From: Equibacterium sp963662035
GTDB lineage: Bacteria; Bacteroidota; Bacteroidia; Bacteroidales; UBA932
Assembly: GCA_963662035.1 (NCBI GenBank)
Contig: CAVLDO010000014.1
Span: 1-50,452, forward strand
DNA: 50,452 nucleotides
Direction of reading: 5' to 3'
Shown: positions 16,769 through 24,856 of the stretch, in pieces
Layout: each line of letters starts with the position of its first letter
Position numbering within the stretch: the stretch's first letter is position 1
Position numbers and translations under genes: made by a program
Notes under the pieces: model-generated
What the model saw: only the letters and a program-made list of their open reading frames with translations
Told to the model about the DNA's origin: nothing
The model's database searches: none

Positions 16769-17170
16769 ATGCGGCAGATTTACGATCCCATACGGCACAA
16801 GATGGTTAAGCACACTCCGGAGGAGGGGGTGCGCCAGAGCGTGATATCCGCTCTGACGGGGCGCTGCGGCTATCCGGCTACTCATCTGGCGGTGGAATAT
16901 GCTTTCCGGTTCAACAAGCTGAGCTGCCGCGCCGACGTGGTGGTGTTCAACCGCGACCTGCAGCCGGCCCTGCTGGTGGAGTGCAAGGCCCCCGGCGTAA
17001 GGCTTTCGGAGGAGACGATAAGCCAGGTGGTGCGCTACAACCTGGTGCTGCAGGTTCCCTACATTCTGATTACAAACGGAGAACTTTTTTATCTTTGCAG
17101 GCGCTCTTGCGACGGCAGCTATGAGCCGTGCGGCAAGATGCCCTCATTCGAAGAGTTGTGCCAGATATGA
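16769..17170 (+). CDS. stand-alone HsdR N-terminal domain protein (PD-(D/E)XK type)
   Basis: A 133-residue protein made of only a type I restriction HsdR N-terminal-like nuclease fold (HSDR_N_2 group). PD-(D/E)XK residues are visible: Asp56 (CRADVVVFNRD) and Glu71-x-Lys73 (LVECKAP), with Gln86 (SQVVRYN) as in this fold. There is no helicase, methylase or specificity gene nearby, so it is not part of a restriction system. Proteins of this shape beside holA recur in Bacteroidetes as far as I recall; their role is unknown. The stop TGA overlaps the ATG of the CCA-adding enzyme (ATGA), tying it to tRNA maturation by expression. Confidence 0.85.
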   Translation: MRQIYDPIRHKMVKHTPEEGVRQSVISALTGRCGYPATHLAVEYAFRFNKLSCRADVVVFNRDLQPALLVECKAPGVRLSEETISQVVRYNLVLQVPYILITNGELFYLCRRSCDGSYEPCGKMPSFEELCQI

Positions 17171-18561
17171 TTGACCTTAACGACAGCATTATTTTCAAGA
17201 CAGTCTCGGACCAGGCCCGCAGGCAGAGAGTGCGCGCATTCGTAATAGGCGGATACGTGCGCGACTGGTTTATGCACCGCGACAACAACGATGTGGACAT
17301 AGTGGTGGAGGGGAGCGGCATCGCCCTGGCGGAGAAGGTGGCCGAAAAGCTGCACAGCAAGGTCACCGTGTTCCGCAACTTCGGCACAGCGATGTTCAAG
17401 TACCGCGGCGTTGAGGTGGAGTTTGTGGGGGCGCGCAGGGAGTCCTACGACCGCACTTCGCGCAAGCCCGTCGTGGAAGACGGCACTCTTGAAGAGGATC
17501 AGCGGCGGCGCGATTTCACCATCAATGCGATGGCCTTCAGCCTGCAGGAGGAGGACTACGGCACTCTGATAGACCCTTTCGGCGGCATAGCCGACATCGC
17601 CGCCGGCATAATCCGCACCCCTCTGGACCCCGACACCACCTACAGCGACGACCCGCTGAGGATGCTGCGGGCCGTGCGTTTCGCCACCCGGCTGGGCTTT
17701 GAGATAGTGCCGGAGTCGATAGAGAGTATGCGCCGCAACAAAGACAGGCTGCAGATACTCTCCAAGGAGCGCATCAGCGACGAGCTCAACAAGATACTTA
17801 TGACTGCGACCCCCTCGCGCGGATTCTATCTGCTGGACGAGTGCGGCCTGCTGGACTCCATATTGCCCGAACTTTCTGCCCTCAAGGGGGTGGAAACGGT
17901 GCAGGGGCGCGGCCATAAAGACAACTTTGCCCACTCGCTGCAGGTGCTAGACAATGTGGCCCGCAGCAGCGACAATCTCTATCTGCGCTGGGCCGCGCTT
18001 CTGCACGACATAGGCAAGGCCCCCACCAAAAAGTGGGACGACCGCTTGGGCTGGACCTTCCACAACCACGATTTCGTGGGGGCCAAGATGGTCAAGGGGC
18101 TGTTCCGCCGCCTCAAGCTCCCGATGAACGACAAGCTGCTCTATGTGCAGAAGCTGGTGCAGCTGCATCTGCGCCCCATCGCCCTGGTGACCGACGAGGC
18201 CACCGACTCCGCAGTGCGCCGCCTGCTTTTTGACGCCGGCGACGATGTGGACGACCTGATGATACTCTGCAAGGCCGACATCACATCCAAAAACGAGGTC
18301 AAGGTGGAGACCTTCAAGGCCAACTACGAGAAGGTGCGCGCCAAGATGGTGGAGGTGGAGGAGAAGGATCGCGTGCGCAACTTCAAGAATCCCATCACCG
18401 GCGAGATTGTGATGCAGCGATACAACATTGGCCCCTGCAACTTAATCGGCCAGATAAAGGAGCGGGTCAAAAACGCCATTCTGGACGGCGAAATCCCCAA
18501 CGAATACGAGCCGGCCTACGCCCTTATGGAGCAGGTGGCCTCTGAACTCGGGCTCAAATAG
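17167..18561 (+). CDS. cca: CCA tRNA nucleotidyltransferase with HD domain
   Basis: Adds or repairs the 3' CCA of tRNAs. 464 residues. The N-terminal polymerase beta-like head has GGYVRDWFM (29-37) and the metal Asp pair in DVDIVV (42-47), then RRDFTINAMAFSL and an RNA-binding region (DDPLRMLRAVRFATRLGFEI). The C-terminal half carries an HD phosphohydrolase domain with LLHDIGKAPTK and HNHDFVGAKM. The ATG overlaps the preceding stop by ATGA. It converges on the ArnT-like gene 7 bp downstream with no visible terminator. Whether it makes full CCA or only part cannot be told. Confidence 0.93.
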   Translation: MIDLNDSIIFKTVSDQARRQRVRAFVIGGYVRDWFMHRDNNDVDIVVEGSGIALAEKVAEKLHSKVTVFRNFGTAMFKYRGVEVEFVGARRESYDRTSRKPVVEDGTLEEDQRRRDFTINAMAFSLQEEDYGTLIDPFGGIADIAAGIIRTPLDPDTTYSDDPLRMLRAVRFATRLGFEIVPESIESMRRNKDRLQILSKERISDELNKILMTATPSRGFYLLDECGLLDSILPELSALKGVETVQGRGHKDNFAHSLQVLDNVARSSDNLYLRWAALLHDIGKAPTKKWDDRLGWTFHNHDFVGAKMVKGLFRRLKLPMNDKLLYVQKLVQLHLRPIALVTDEATDSAVRRLLFDAGDDVDDLMILCKADITSKNEVKVETFKANYEKVRAKMVEVEEKDRVRNFKNPITGEIVMQRYNIGPCNLIGQIKERVKNAILDGEIPNEYEPAYALMEQVASELGLK

Positions 18562-18568
18562 AGCGCAT

Positions 18569-20176
18569 CTACAGTCTGTAAATCGAGAAGGGACCTACCT
18601 TGCGGCACTCTCTCCCCTGCAGATACTCCCTCAGCGGGGCGTTTTCTGCCGCACAGGCGGTGTCGGTGATGAGAACCTCGCCGGCGTGGCTGCCGCCAAC
18701 GAACTTGTCGGCATCCCAGCTGTAGTCCGCCACATCGCATCCCAGATAGACATCCATATTCTCGGGCCGGTGCACGAAGAGGGTGTTGTAGGTCTGCTGC
18801 CCGTCTTCGCGTGCGGCGAGGCAGACCTGTTCATATGCAGTCCATTCGTTGAGCGGCTCAATCGATATTCCGGCGGCGAACACGGCGGCGAACATCGCGG
18901 CGCAGACGGCCGTGCATCCCTTCTGCCAGCCCAGGCGTGCCGTGACGGCTATGGCGGCGGCGCTGCCGGCAAGCAATGTGGCGGCGACCGCGATTATCGT
19001 GGGGCAGAAGATGTAGGGGACGGCGGCCTGGAGCTTTTCACCCGAAGCGGGCATCAGACCGCAGGCCATCAGCAGAATGGCGGCGCCCCCCAGCGCAAAT
19101 ATCCCCTGCACTGCCATCAGAGCCCACTTTTCCCAACGTCCGCCGCACCGCTTGCCGTAGAGGGGCAGCAGATAGGCCATAAGGGGGATTATGGGGGTCA
19201 GATATATCGCCAGCTTGCCGCTGAACGCCGAGAGCATAATGAATGTGGCGGCGATGGCGGTGAGCATCAGCCTGGCGGATTTGTTGCCTGCCGTGCGCCT
19301 GAAATAGAGCGAAACCGTTGCGGGAATCAGCAGCAGCGTGTAGGGGAGCACGGCATAGAGCATCACCGGTATGTAATACCAGAAGGGGTGCTTGTGGGTG
19401 AAGGCGTTTACCGCGCGATCCATTGTCTGGTGGAAGAGCAGGCTGTCGATGTAGGCCTTGCCCCCCTCCAGCCGGGCCCCCAGAATCCAGAGGCCGAAGA
19501 GAGCGAGCATCAGCGCCCACTGACGCCAGCCCAGGAACTCCCCGATGCGCCGCAGCTGATGCTCCAGCGCCAGAAACACCACAATAGCCACCACGGGGGC
19601 GAAGAAGCCCACCGGTCCTTTGGTAAAGAGGGCCAGGAATATGTATAGCGGCAGCAGCCATTTGTCGCGCAGGCGCGCGCCGCGTCGGGTGTACATCTTA
19701 TAGAAGGTGAAGAGGGCGAGAATGATGAACATTGTCATCAGCACATCCATCCGCAAAAAGAAGGTCTGGATCATCATAAGCGCCGAGGCGAGGGCCACGG
19801 AGGCGCAGGACAGGCGCATCGCCACCGTGGGGCGGCCGCTCCCGCAGGAGAGCAGCAGCCAGCAGTCCATCACCGCCACCGTCACCAGCGAAGGAATGAG
19901 GGCGGTGAGCAGGGTCGGCAGCCACATACACTGCGGGCCGCAGACCAGCCGGGAGAGCATCATTATCCAGAAAAACAGGGGCGGCTTGTCGGTGTAGATG
20001 CCCCCCTGGTTGTAGAAGCAGAAGAAGTGCCCTTCGCGCAGCGCCTCGTCCACGATGCTCAGATAGCGGAGCTCGTTCGACGGCGAGGGGTCGCGCAGAA
20101 TCATCATCGGCAGGGCGCAGACTGCCACCAGCGCAAACAGCGCCGTAAGCGGATGTTCCTTGAGGTATCTGCCCAT
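18569..20176 (-). CDS. ArnT/PMT-family (GT83-like) glycosyltransferase
   Basis: A 535-residue multi-spanning inner-membrane glycosyltransferase of the GT-C fold, like ArnT, which moves a sugar from undecaprenyl phosphate to lipid A or another periplasmic acceptor. The first periplasmic loop has the family-like NELRYLSIVDEAL (34-46) and YTDKPPLFFWIMML (61-74), and about ten to twelve hydrophobic segments follow up to residue 440. The usual DE-x-RY is NE-L-RY here. Its ATG abuts the stop of the GT2 gene, so donor synthesis and transfer are probably coupled. Sugar and acceptor are unknown. Confidence 0.82.
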   Translation of the reverse strand: MGRYLKEHPLTALFALVAVCALPMMILRDPSPSNELRYLSIVDEALREGHFFCFYNQGGIYTDKPPLFFWIMMLSRLVCGPQCMWLPTLLTALIPSLVTVAVMDCWLLLSCGSGRPTVAMRLSCASVALASALMMIQTFFLRMDVLMTMFIILALFTFYKMYTRRGARLRDKWLLPLYIFLALFTKGPVGFFAPVVAIVVFLALEHQLRRIGEFLGWRQWALMLALFGLWILGARLEGGKAYIDSLLFHQTMDRAVNAFTHKHPFWYYIPVMLYAVLPYTLLLIPATVSLYFRRTAGNKSARLMLTAIAATFIMLSAFSGKLAIYLTPIIPLMAYLLPLYGKRCGGRWEKWALMAVQGIFALGGAAILLMACGLMPASGEKLQAAVPYIFCPTIIAVAATLLAGSAAAIAVTARLGWQKGCTAVCAAMFAAVFAAGISIEPLNEWTAYEQVCLAAREDGQQTYNTLFVHRPENMDVYLGCDVADYSWDADKFVGGSHAGEVLITDTACAAENAPLREYLQGRECRKVGPFSIYRL

Positions 20177-20908
20177 TTATCCGAGATTGTTTTCGCCGGG
20201 GTTGAAGTCCACCCAGTTGCGGCGCATCCAGCGGTAGATGAAGCAGTCGGTGAAGCCGCGCAGGCGGTTCCACATATTGAACTTGGACTTGCCCGCGGTG
20301 CGGCTGCGGTGGGTCACCAAGACCTCCTTGTAGCAGCCTCCCTCCTGCAGCAGCACCAGCGCCGGCAGAAAACGGTGCATCCCGTTGAACATGGGCAGAC
20401 GGCGGGCGGCGGACATTTTGATCACCTTCATCGGGCACACGCTGTCGGTGGCGCCGTCGCCGGTCATCATCCGCCTGAAGCCGTTGCCGATGCGCGACTG
20501 CAGCTTCTTGCGGAAGCCGTCTTCGCGAGTGGAGCGCACCCCGGCCACCAGAGTATAATCCTTTGCGTAGGGGAGCATCAGGTTGAACTCCTGCGGAACG
20601 GTCTGCAGATCGGCGTCGGTGTAGCCCATATACTCCGATTCTATGGCGCTGATGGCGGTCTTCATAGCTCCGCTGCACCCGATGCGGCGGGTGTGGGCTA
20701 TGTAGAAGAAGTCTTCGCGGCGGTTGCAGATGTCCTTTATCATATCCAGACTGGAGTCGGTGGAGCAGTCGTTTATGAAAAGCACGCAGGCCTTCATCGG
20801 ACATTCGGGCAGATAGTCGCAGAATGCCTGCTCCAGCGCCTTGAGATTGCCCTCCTCGTTGAATACGGGAATGGCGAATGTGATCTGGTAGTTAGCTGTC
20901 TTGTTCAT
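20177..20908 (-). CDS. GT2 glycosyltransferase (polyprenyl-phosphate sugar synthase-like)
   Basis: A 243-residue GT-A glycosyltransferase of the DPM1/GtrB-like type. The nucleotide-sugar site shows PVFNEEGNL (14-22), INDCSTDSSLD (45-55), and the metal motif in YTDADLQ (97-103), followed by GVRSTREDGFRKKLQSRIGN. There are no C-terminal membrane helices, unlike GtrB. I infer it charges undecaprenyl phosphate with a sugar for the ArnT-like enzyme encoded directly downstream. It starts 8 bp after the alr stop. Confidence 0.88.
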   Translation of the reverse strand: MNKTANYQITFAIPVFNEEGNLKALEQAFCDYLPECPMKACVLFINDCSTDSSLDMIKDICNRREDFFYIAHTRRIGCSGAMKTAISAIESEYMGYTDADLQTVPQEFNLMLPYAKDYTLVAGVRSTREDGFRKKLQSRIGNGFRRMMTGDGATDSVCPMKVIKMSAARRLPMFNGMHRFLPALVLLQEGGCYKEVLVTHRSRTAGKSKFNMWNRLRGFTDCFIYRWMRRNWVDFNPGENNLG

Positions 20909-20916
20909 ATCTGAAG

Positions 20917-22014
20917 CTATTTTATTATGACCCTCTTGAGGCGCCGGTCGATGCCGGTGAGAATCTCATAGGGGATTGTGTCCAGTTTGTCGGCCAGCGA
21001 CTGCACCGTGGGGTTTTCTCCGAACACGGTGACCGTGTCGCCCACCTGGGCATCGATGCCGGTGATGTCAAGCATACACATATCCATACAGATGGAGCCG
21101 ATGGTGGGGGCGAGGCTGCCGCCTACCATAAACGAGGCGTTGCCGTAGCCCAGGTGGCGGTTGATGCCGTCGCCATACCCTATGCGGATGGTGGCTATCT
21201 TGCTGGGGATGTGGCTCAGATGGCCATGGCGGCCATATCCTACGGTGCCTTCGCTGATCTCCTTTATCTGCAGGATGGGGCATTTGAGAGAAGCCACGGG
21301 GCGCACCTTGCTGCTGCCCACGGCGCTGATGCCGTAAACCCCGATGCCGATGCGCACCATATCCATCTGATATCGGGTGAAGCGCTCTGTGCCGGCGGAG
21401 TTGAGTATGTGGCGCATCGGATGGTAGCCCAGAAAGGCCTCCAGATCGTTGCACATCTCCGTAAAGAGCGAAATCTGCCCCAGGGTGAAGTCGTCCCACT
21501 GCGGCTCGTCGCTGGCGGCCAGGTGGGAGTAAATGGATTTCACCTGCACCTCCTCACGCCCTTCGAGTGCTTTCTTGAGGGCCTCTATCTGGTTCTTTTC
21601 AAAGCCCAGGCGGTGCATACCTGTGTCCAGCTTTATGTGAATGGGGTAGCCCTTGATGCCGAGGGTGCCGAGCACCGACACCAGCTTCTCCAGATATTCC
21701 ACAGAGGGAATGCCCGGCTCCAGATTGTATTTCACGAGGTCGCTGTAGCAGTCGTAGCCGGTGGACAGGGCCAGAATGGGGGCTCCGATGCCCGCCTGAC
21801 GCAGGATGATTCCCTCTTCGAGAGTGGCGATGCCCAGATAATCGACCCCCGCCTCCAGCATCAGCCGGGAAAATTCCACGATGCCGTGGCCGTAGCTGTT
21901 GGATTTAACCAGCACGAGGGTCTTGGTCTGCCCGTTGAGCAGCCCTTTGAAATATTTGAAATTATCGATAGCGGCGCTTTGGCTCAGTTCAAGCTCGGCC
22001 TGAGGAAGTTTCAT
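20917..22014 (-). CDS. alr: alanine racemase
   Basis: PLP enzyme making D-alanine for peptidoglycan. 365 residues. The PLP lysine is Lys37 in LVKSNSYGHG (the common form is VKANAYGHG); the phosphate/acid region has RIGIGVYG (221-228); the second catalytic base is Tyr280 in IRIGYGDG; SICMDMCMLD is the C-terminal metal/substrate motif. In many Bacteroidetes alr is fused to MurF; here it is free-standing. Its start lies inside the end of the LAB_N gene (26-bp overlap, 21989-22014). Confidence 0.95.
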   Translation of the reverse strand: MKLPQAELELSQSAAIDNFKYFKGLLNGQTKTLVLVKSNSYGHGIVEFSRLMLEAGVDYLGIATLEEGIILRQAGIGAPILALSTGYDCYSDLVKYNLEPGIPSVEYLEKLVSVLGTLGIKGYPIHIKLDTGMHRLGFEKNQIEALKKALEGREEVQVKSIYSHLAASDEPQWDDFTLGQISLFTEMCNDLEAFLGYHPMRHILNSAGTERFTRYQMDMVRIGIGVYGISAVGSSKVRPVASLKCPILQIKEISEGTVGYGRHGHLSHIPSKIATIRIGYGDGINRHLGYGNASFMVGGSLAPTIGSICMDMCMLDITGIDAQVGDTVTVFGENPTVQSLADKLDTIPYEILTGIDRRLKRVIIK

Positions 22015-22642
22015 TGTGTTTAATGGATAAATAAAGGTTCCGCGAATAGGTGAAGAATCCGAAGGACTGGCCCACGCAGATTACCCAGTCGTGCCGTATC
22101 AGGCCGTAGGCCACTATTATGGCCGACCCCACGAGACTGATGATCCAGAAGGTGGCGGGAAGCAGGGATTCCCCCCGTTTGCGGGAGTATAAGAATTGGT
22201 ATACGAACCGTAGCGTGAATATCACCTGCCCTGCGGAGCCGAAGATTATGAGCCAGGCGGGGATTCCGTCGTTGTGCAGCAGCCGGTCGATCCCCTCTTC
22301 GTGCAGAATCACAAAGCAGACGGCGGCCACCGGAACGGCGCAGAGCAGCGTGCGCATTGCTGCAGATATGCATTTTGGCAACCGGCTCCAGCCCCCCTTT
22401 ATGCGGATGTTCCACATATAGATGTAGTAGCTGATCACCTGTCCCAGGATTATGGCGAAATCCTGCCGGAGCCAGCCGTAGATGAAAAACAGCAGCGATG
22501 CCGCCAGACTCAGAATCCAGTAGGAGAGGGGCGAGGCGACCTTCTTGTGTTTTTCCGACAGCAGCCACTGCACCGCCATCCTGGCGGTGAAGAGACCCTG
22601 CGCCAAAAAGCCGAGCGCGTATATAGTCCAGTTGCTGTCCAT
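21989..22642 (-). CDS. duplicated lipid-A-disaccharide synthase N-terminal (LAB_N) domain protein
   Basis: A 217-residue membrane protein built of two copies of the LAB_N domain (about 8-75 and 130-205). Each has the pattern of a Q-rich helix, SYWILSLAAS / TFWIISLVGS, YGWLRQDFAIILGQ / YGLIRHDWVICVGQ, and an aromatic YYIYMWNI / FFTYSRNL end. No catalytic LpxB part is present. The domain is small and EamA-like in shape. Given the GT2 and ArnT-like genes downstream, I infer it flips or handles the lipid-linked sugar. It overlaps alr by 26 bp, and a weak promoter (TATTTTAG with TTTG 15 bp upstream, minus strand) lies at 22653-22676. Confidence 0.85.
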   Translation of the reverse strand: MDSNWTIYALGFLAQGLFTARMAVQWLLSEKHKKVASPLSYWILSLAASLLFFIYGWLRQDFAIILGQVISYYIYMWNIRIKGGWSRLPKCISAAMRTLLCAVPVAAVCFVILHEEGIDRLLHNDGIPAWLIIFGSAGQVIFTLRFVYQFLYSRKRGESLLPATFWIISLVGSAIIVAYGLIRHDWVICVGQSFGFFTYSRNLYLSIKHNETSSGRA

Positions 22643-22675
22643 CTGAAAGGGCTAAAATATCCGCTAAGATACTGC

Positions 22676-22709
22676 AAAAAAAAGAATCGGTCAATTTCTT
22701 GGCCGATTC
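22676..22709 (-). terminator. strong intrinsic terminator after the histone H1-like gene
   Basis: Hairpin 22684-22709 with 11-bp arms GAATCGGTCAA / TTGGCCGATTC (one G-U pair) and a TTTC loop; on the minus strand it is followed by eight T residues. It lies about 30 bp past the stop at 22739. Confidence 0.88.
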
Positions 22710-22738
22710 CTGTTTTGTATAAGACTAATGCTTGTAAA

Positions 22739-22915
22739 TTAGTTCTTTGCAGCATCTACAGACGCCTTGCGGAAGTCCTTCATAAGTTTGCTGATGTTCA
22801 GAGCGGCCTTGCGGGCGCGTGTGCCGGCTGCCTTGTTGCCTTTTTCTGCCTGAACGGCAGCGTTTTTCTGGAACTGTTCGATCTCGGCGTTGATTTGTTC
22901 AAGAAGTTCTTTCAT
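22739..22915 (-). CDS. histone H1-like DNA-binding protein (Hc1 family)
   Basis: A 58-residue basic protein (start MKELLEQINAEIEQFQKNAA, end ASVDAAKN) with the Lys/Arg/Ala-rich AGTRARKAALNISKLMKDFRK segment in two parts. This is the short histone H1/Hc1-like protein found across Bacteroidetes, predicted to bind DNA and compact the nucleoid. It stands alone between the S41 peptidase gene and a strong terminator and is probably well expressed. A promoter is expected in the AT-rich 92 bp upstream, but I see no full -7 box there. Confidence 0.88.
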   Translation of the reverse strand: MKELLEQINAEIEQFQKNAAVQAEKGNKAAGTRARKAALNISKLMKDFRKASVDAAKN

Positions 22916-23007
22916 AATAAAATGTGATTAAGTTATATGGTTAATTATTAACTGCTTTGCTTATTTTGTTTGTGAAATTAAGTCAAATTTGTTCAAAATC
23001 CAAATTT

Positions 23008-24477
23008 TTAGCGAAAATCGGGGCGGACGGTGTATTTTCCCCAGTTCGCGTCGCGCCTCTCCTCTTCCAGGGAGACTCTGAGCGGGGTCTGGCCGGCAGT
23101 CCCGGTCGCCGCCTTGCGGATGGCCTTGGTCTTTTCGGGATAAGTTCCGTTCACAATGTGGTGGAGGCAGGCGGCGATGTTGGCCTCTTCGGGGCCGAAG
23201 TCGTGCAGCAGGTCATCGTCCAGCTCCTCATCGGGCACGATGCCGGTGTCGGGGATATAGGTCCCTTCGCCGTTGGTGTTGTAGAAGCAGATGGGCAGGA
23301 ACACATATTCCAGAGAGCTGTAGTCGCCCCTGTCGTATGCCTTGAGCGATTCCGGATAGAAGAACACGTACATTCCGTTGGGCTTGCCGTAGGTCACCTG
23401 ACCCACGTGATGTACATCGGCAAGTGGTTTGAGGCCGTTGAGCACCATCTCGGAGGCGGAGGCACTGCCGCTGCCGGTGATAAAGTACAGATGTTCGAAT
23501 CCGGGGTGATTCTGCGCCAGATGCACCTTCTGCTCCATATCGTAGGCCGAGAGCTTTCTGTTGTGGGTGCGTTTTACATACACCTGGCCGTCGGCTTTTG
23601 CAGGGGCAAGATAGCTCACCAGTGTGTCGCTGGCGCGGGAGTCTCCGCCGCCGTTGTAGCGCAGGTCCACGATTAGGGTCTTGACTCCTTCAGAGGCGAA
23701 ATATTCCATCGGCTCGGCGATGTCGGCCAGCATAGATTTGCCGTCGGCATCTTCGTCGGCCTTGAAGCCCAGGTAGTGGAAGTAGCCCACAGGCTCCTTC
23801 AGGCCGGGATAGTCGGCTTCTGTAAAGATCTTCTTCTGCAGGCAGGGGCGGGTGATGAGAGACTCGGCGGCGGTTATCTCACACTCGAGGCTGCCGCCTT
23901 CGACATCCTTAAACACGAAACTGTGGGCTTCTGTGGTGCTTGGGCTGAAGAGAATCTCGTTGAGCTTCTCCACCGACTTCTTGGTGCCGAGCCAGTAGGT
24001 GAGCACGGGTTTGCCGTCCAGGGAATCTATCACCCAGCCGCGCTGCACGCCTGCATCCGCGAAGGGGCTGCCCGGATAAACATAGCGCACCGCGATGTTG
24101 TAGTCGCTCATCTGGCTCAGCGAGGCGCCGAATGTGCCGTAAACCACGCCGGTCTCGTCAGCCACATAGGTGGGGCCGTCTATCATCCAGCTCCAGCGGT
24201 CGTTGGACACCAGCATGCTGTCAAAGAAGTCGTAGATGTCGGTCTGATAGTTGAACGATACATCGGGAACCTGGTCATACCAGAAATAATAATCCATCAT
24301 AATGTCGTTCTTGAGGTAGGAGAGGGTGGCTTCCACCTTCTTGCGGCGCTGCTGCTCTTCTGCCGATACCTTGTCTGTGGGGTTTGTGGGTTCTTCGGGC
24401 TGCTGTGTCTTGTTGCAGGAGACAGCTGCCGACAGGGCGAAGGCCGCCACGGCTAATGTTTTGAAAAACTTTTTCAT
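23008..24477 (-). CDS. S41 family C-terminal-processing-type peptidase, lipoprotein
   Basis: A 489-residue lipoprotein protease (lipobox AVSC, Cys21). After the signal comes a helical region (40-100), a PDZ-like domain (about 105-190, with YPGSPFADAGVQRGWVIDSL), and an S41 catalytic core with GYFHYLGF, TLIVDLRYNGGGD, the nucleophile region TGSGSASASEMVLNG, and TYGKPNGMY, where the Lys is a candidate general base. Likely periplasmic-face or surface-exposed; substrate unknown. Its ATG overlaps the stop of the divIC gene by ATGA, so septum protein and protease are co-translated. Confidence 0.9.
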   Translation of the reverse strand: MKKFFKTLAVAAFALSAAVSCNKTQQPEEPTNPTDKVSAEEQQRRKKVEATLSYLKNDIMMDYYFWYDQVPDVSFNYQTDIYDFFDSMLVSNDRWSWMIDGPTYVADETGVVYGTFGASLSQMSDYNIAVRYVYPGSPFADAGVQRGWVIDSLDGKPVLTYWLGTKKSVEKLNEILFSPSTTEAHSFVFKDVEGGSLECEITAAESLITRPCLQKKIFTEADYPGLKEPVGYFHYLGFKADEDADGKSMLADIAEPMEYFASEGVKTLIVDLRYNGGGDSRASDTLVSYLAPAKADGQVYVKRTHNRKLSAYDMEQKVHLAQNHPGFEHLYFITGSGSASASEMVLNGLKPLADVHHVGQVTYGKPNGMYVFFYPESLKAYDRGDYSSLEYVFLPICFYNTNGEGTYIPDTGIVPDEELDDDLLHDFGPEEANIAACLHHIVNGTYPEKTKAIRKAATGTAGQTPLRVSLEEERRDANWGKYTVRPDFR

Positions 24478-24815
24478 TTTTGTGCGTTTTCAATTATGAA
24501 GACATCCTCTCCATCCTCCTGGAAATAGTAGTTTTCGCGGGCAAAGCGCTCGAGGGTATCTTTATTTGATGTGAGTTGCTTGATTCTTTCGTCTGTGTTC
24601 CGGATGGCCTGCCGGTAGTAGAGCTCCTGCCTTCTCTGGGTGCGGAGAACCGAAACGCTCTCTATCATATCTGCCAGACTGTTGCGCCGGTTGAATGTCA
24701 GCACCGAGAGGAATATCAGGATGGCCGCGAAATATTTGTTTATGACAATGCGGGCCCACAGCCTCCTGCTTTTGAGGTCGCGGATTTTTTTCTGTATGTT
24801 ACACAATATTGCCAC
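24474..24815 (-). CDS. septum formation initiator family protein (FtsB/DivIC-like)
   Basis: A small bitopic division protein of about 113 residues: basic N terminus, one membrane helix (YFAAILIFLSVLTF), a coiled coil (SVLRTQRRQELYYRQAIR to QLTSNKDTLERFA), and the DivIC-like end RENYYFQEDGEDVFIIE. FtsB/DivIC bridges FtsL and FtsQ at the septum. No ATG is available; I use the GTG at 24815, 6 nt past a full -7 box, with TTG at 24806 as the alternative. The longer frame to 25127 is the shadow of the divergent CPBP gene. The stop overlaps the S41 start. Confidence 0.82.
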   Translation of the reverse strand: MAILCNIQKKIRDLKSRRLWARIVINKYFAAILIFLSVLTFNRRNSLADMIESVSVLRTQRRQELYYRQAIRNTDERIKQLTSNKDTLERFARENYYFQEDGEDVFIIENAQK

Positions 24816-24838
24816 AAACGGCAAAAGTATTAAATTTG
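24809..24838 (+). promoter_or_regulatory. promoter for the CPBP protease-manA operon
   Basis: -33 TTG at 24809-24811, 19-bp spacer, and -7 TAAATTTG at 24831-24838, the full Bacteroidetes arrangement. The -33 lies inside the divergent divIC transcript. Confidence 0.65.
24822..24829 (-). promoter_or_regulatory. -7 box for divIC-S41 operon
   Basis: TACTTTTG on the minus strand, full match. A TTG lies 21 bp upstream (24851-24853). It abuts the divergent CPBP -7 box at 24831-24838 with one base between, so the two promoters overlap. Confidence 0.6.
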
Positions 24839-24856
24839 AGCCAAATATTGCAAGCG

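Noticed and set aside
16769..17170. Type I restriction-modification system or defence island
   Set aside because: Only the HsdR N-terminal fold is present; no helicase motor, HsdM, HsdS, or other defence gene is nearby, and the gene is coupled to a tRNA enzyme.
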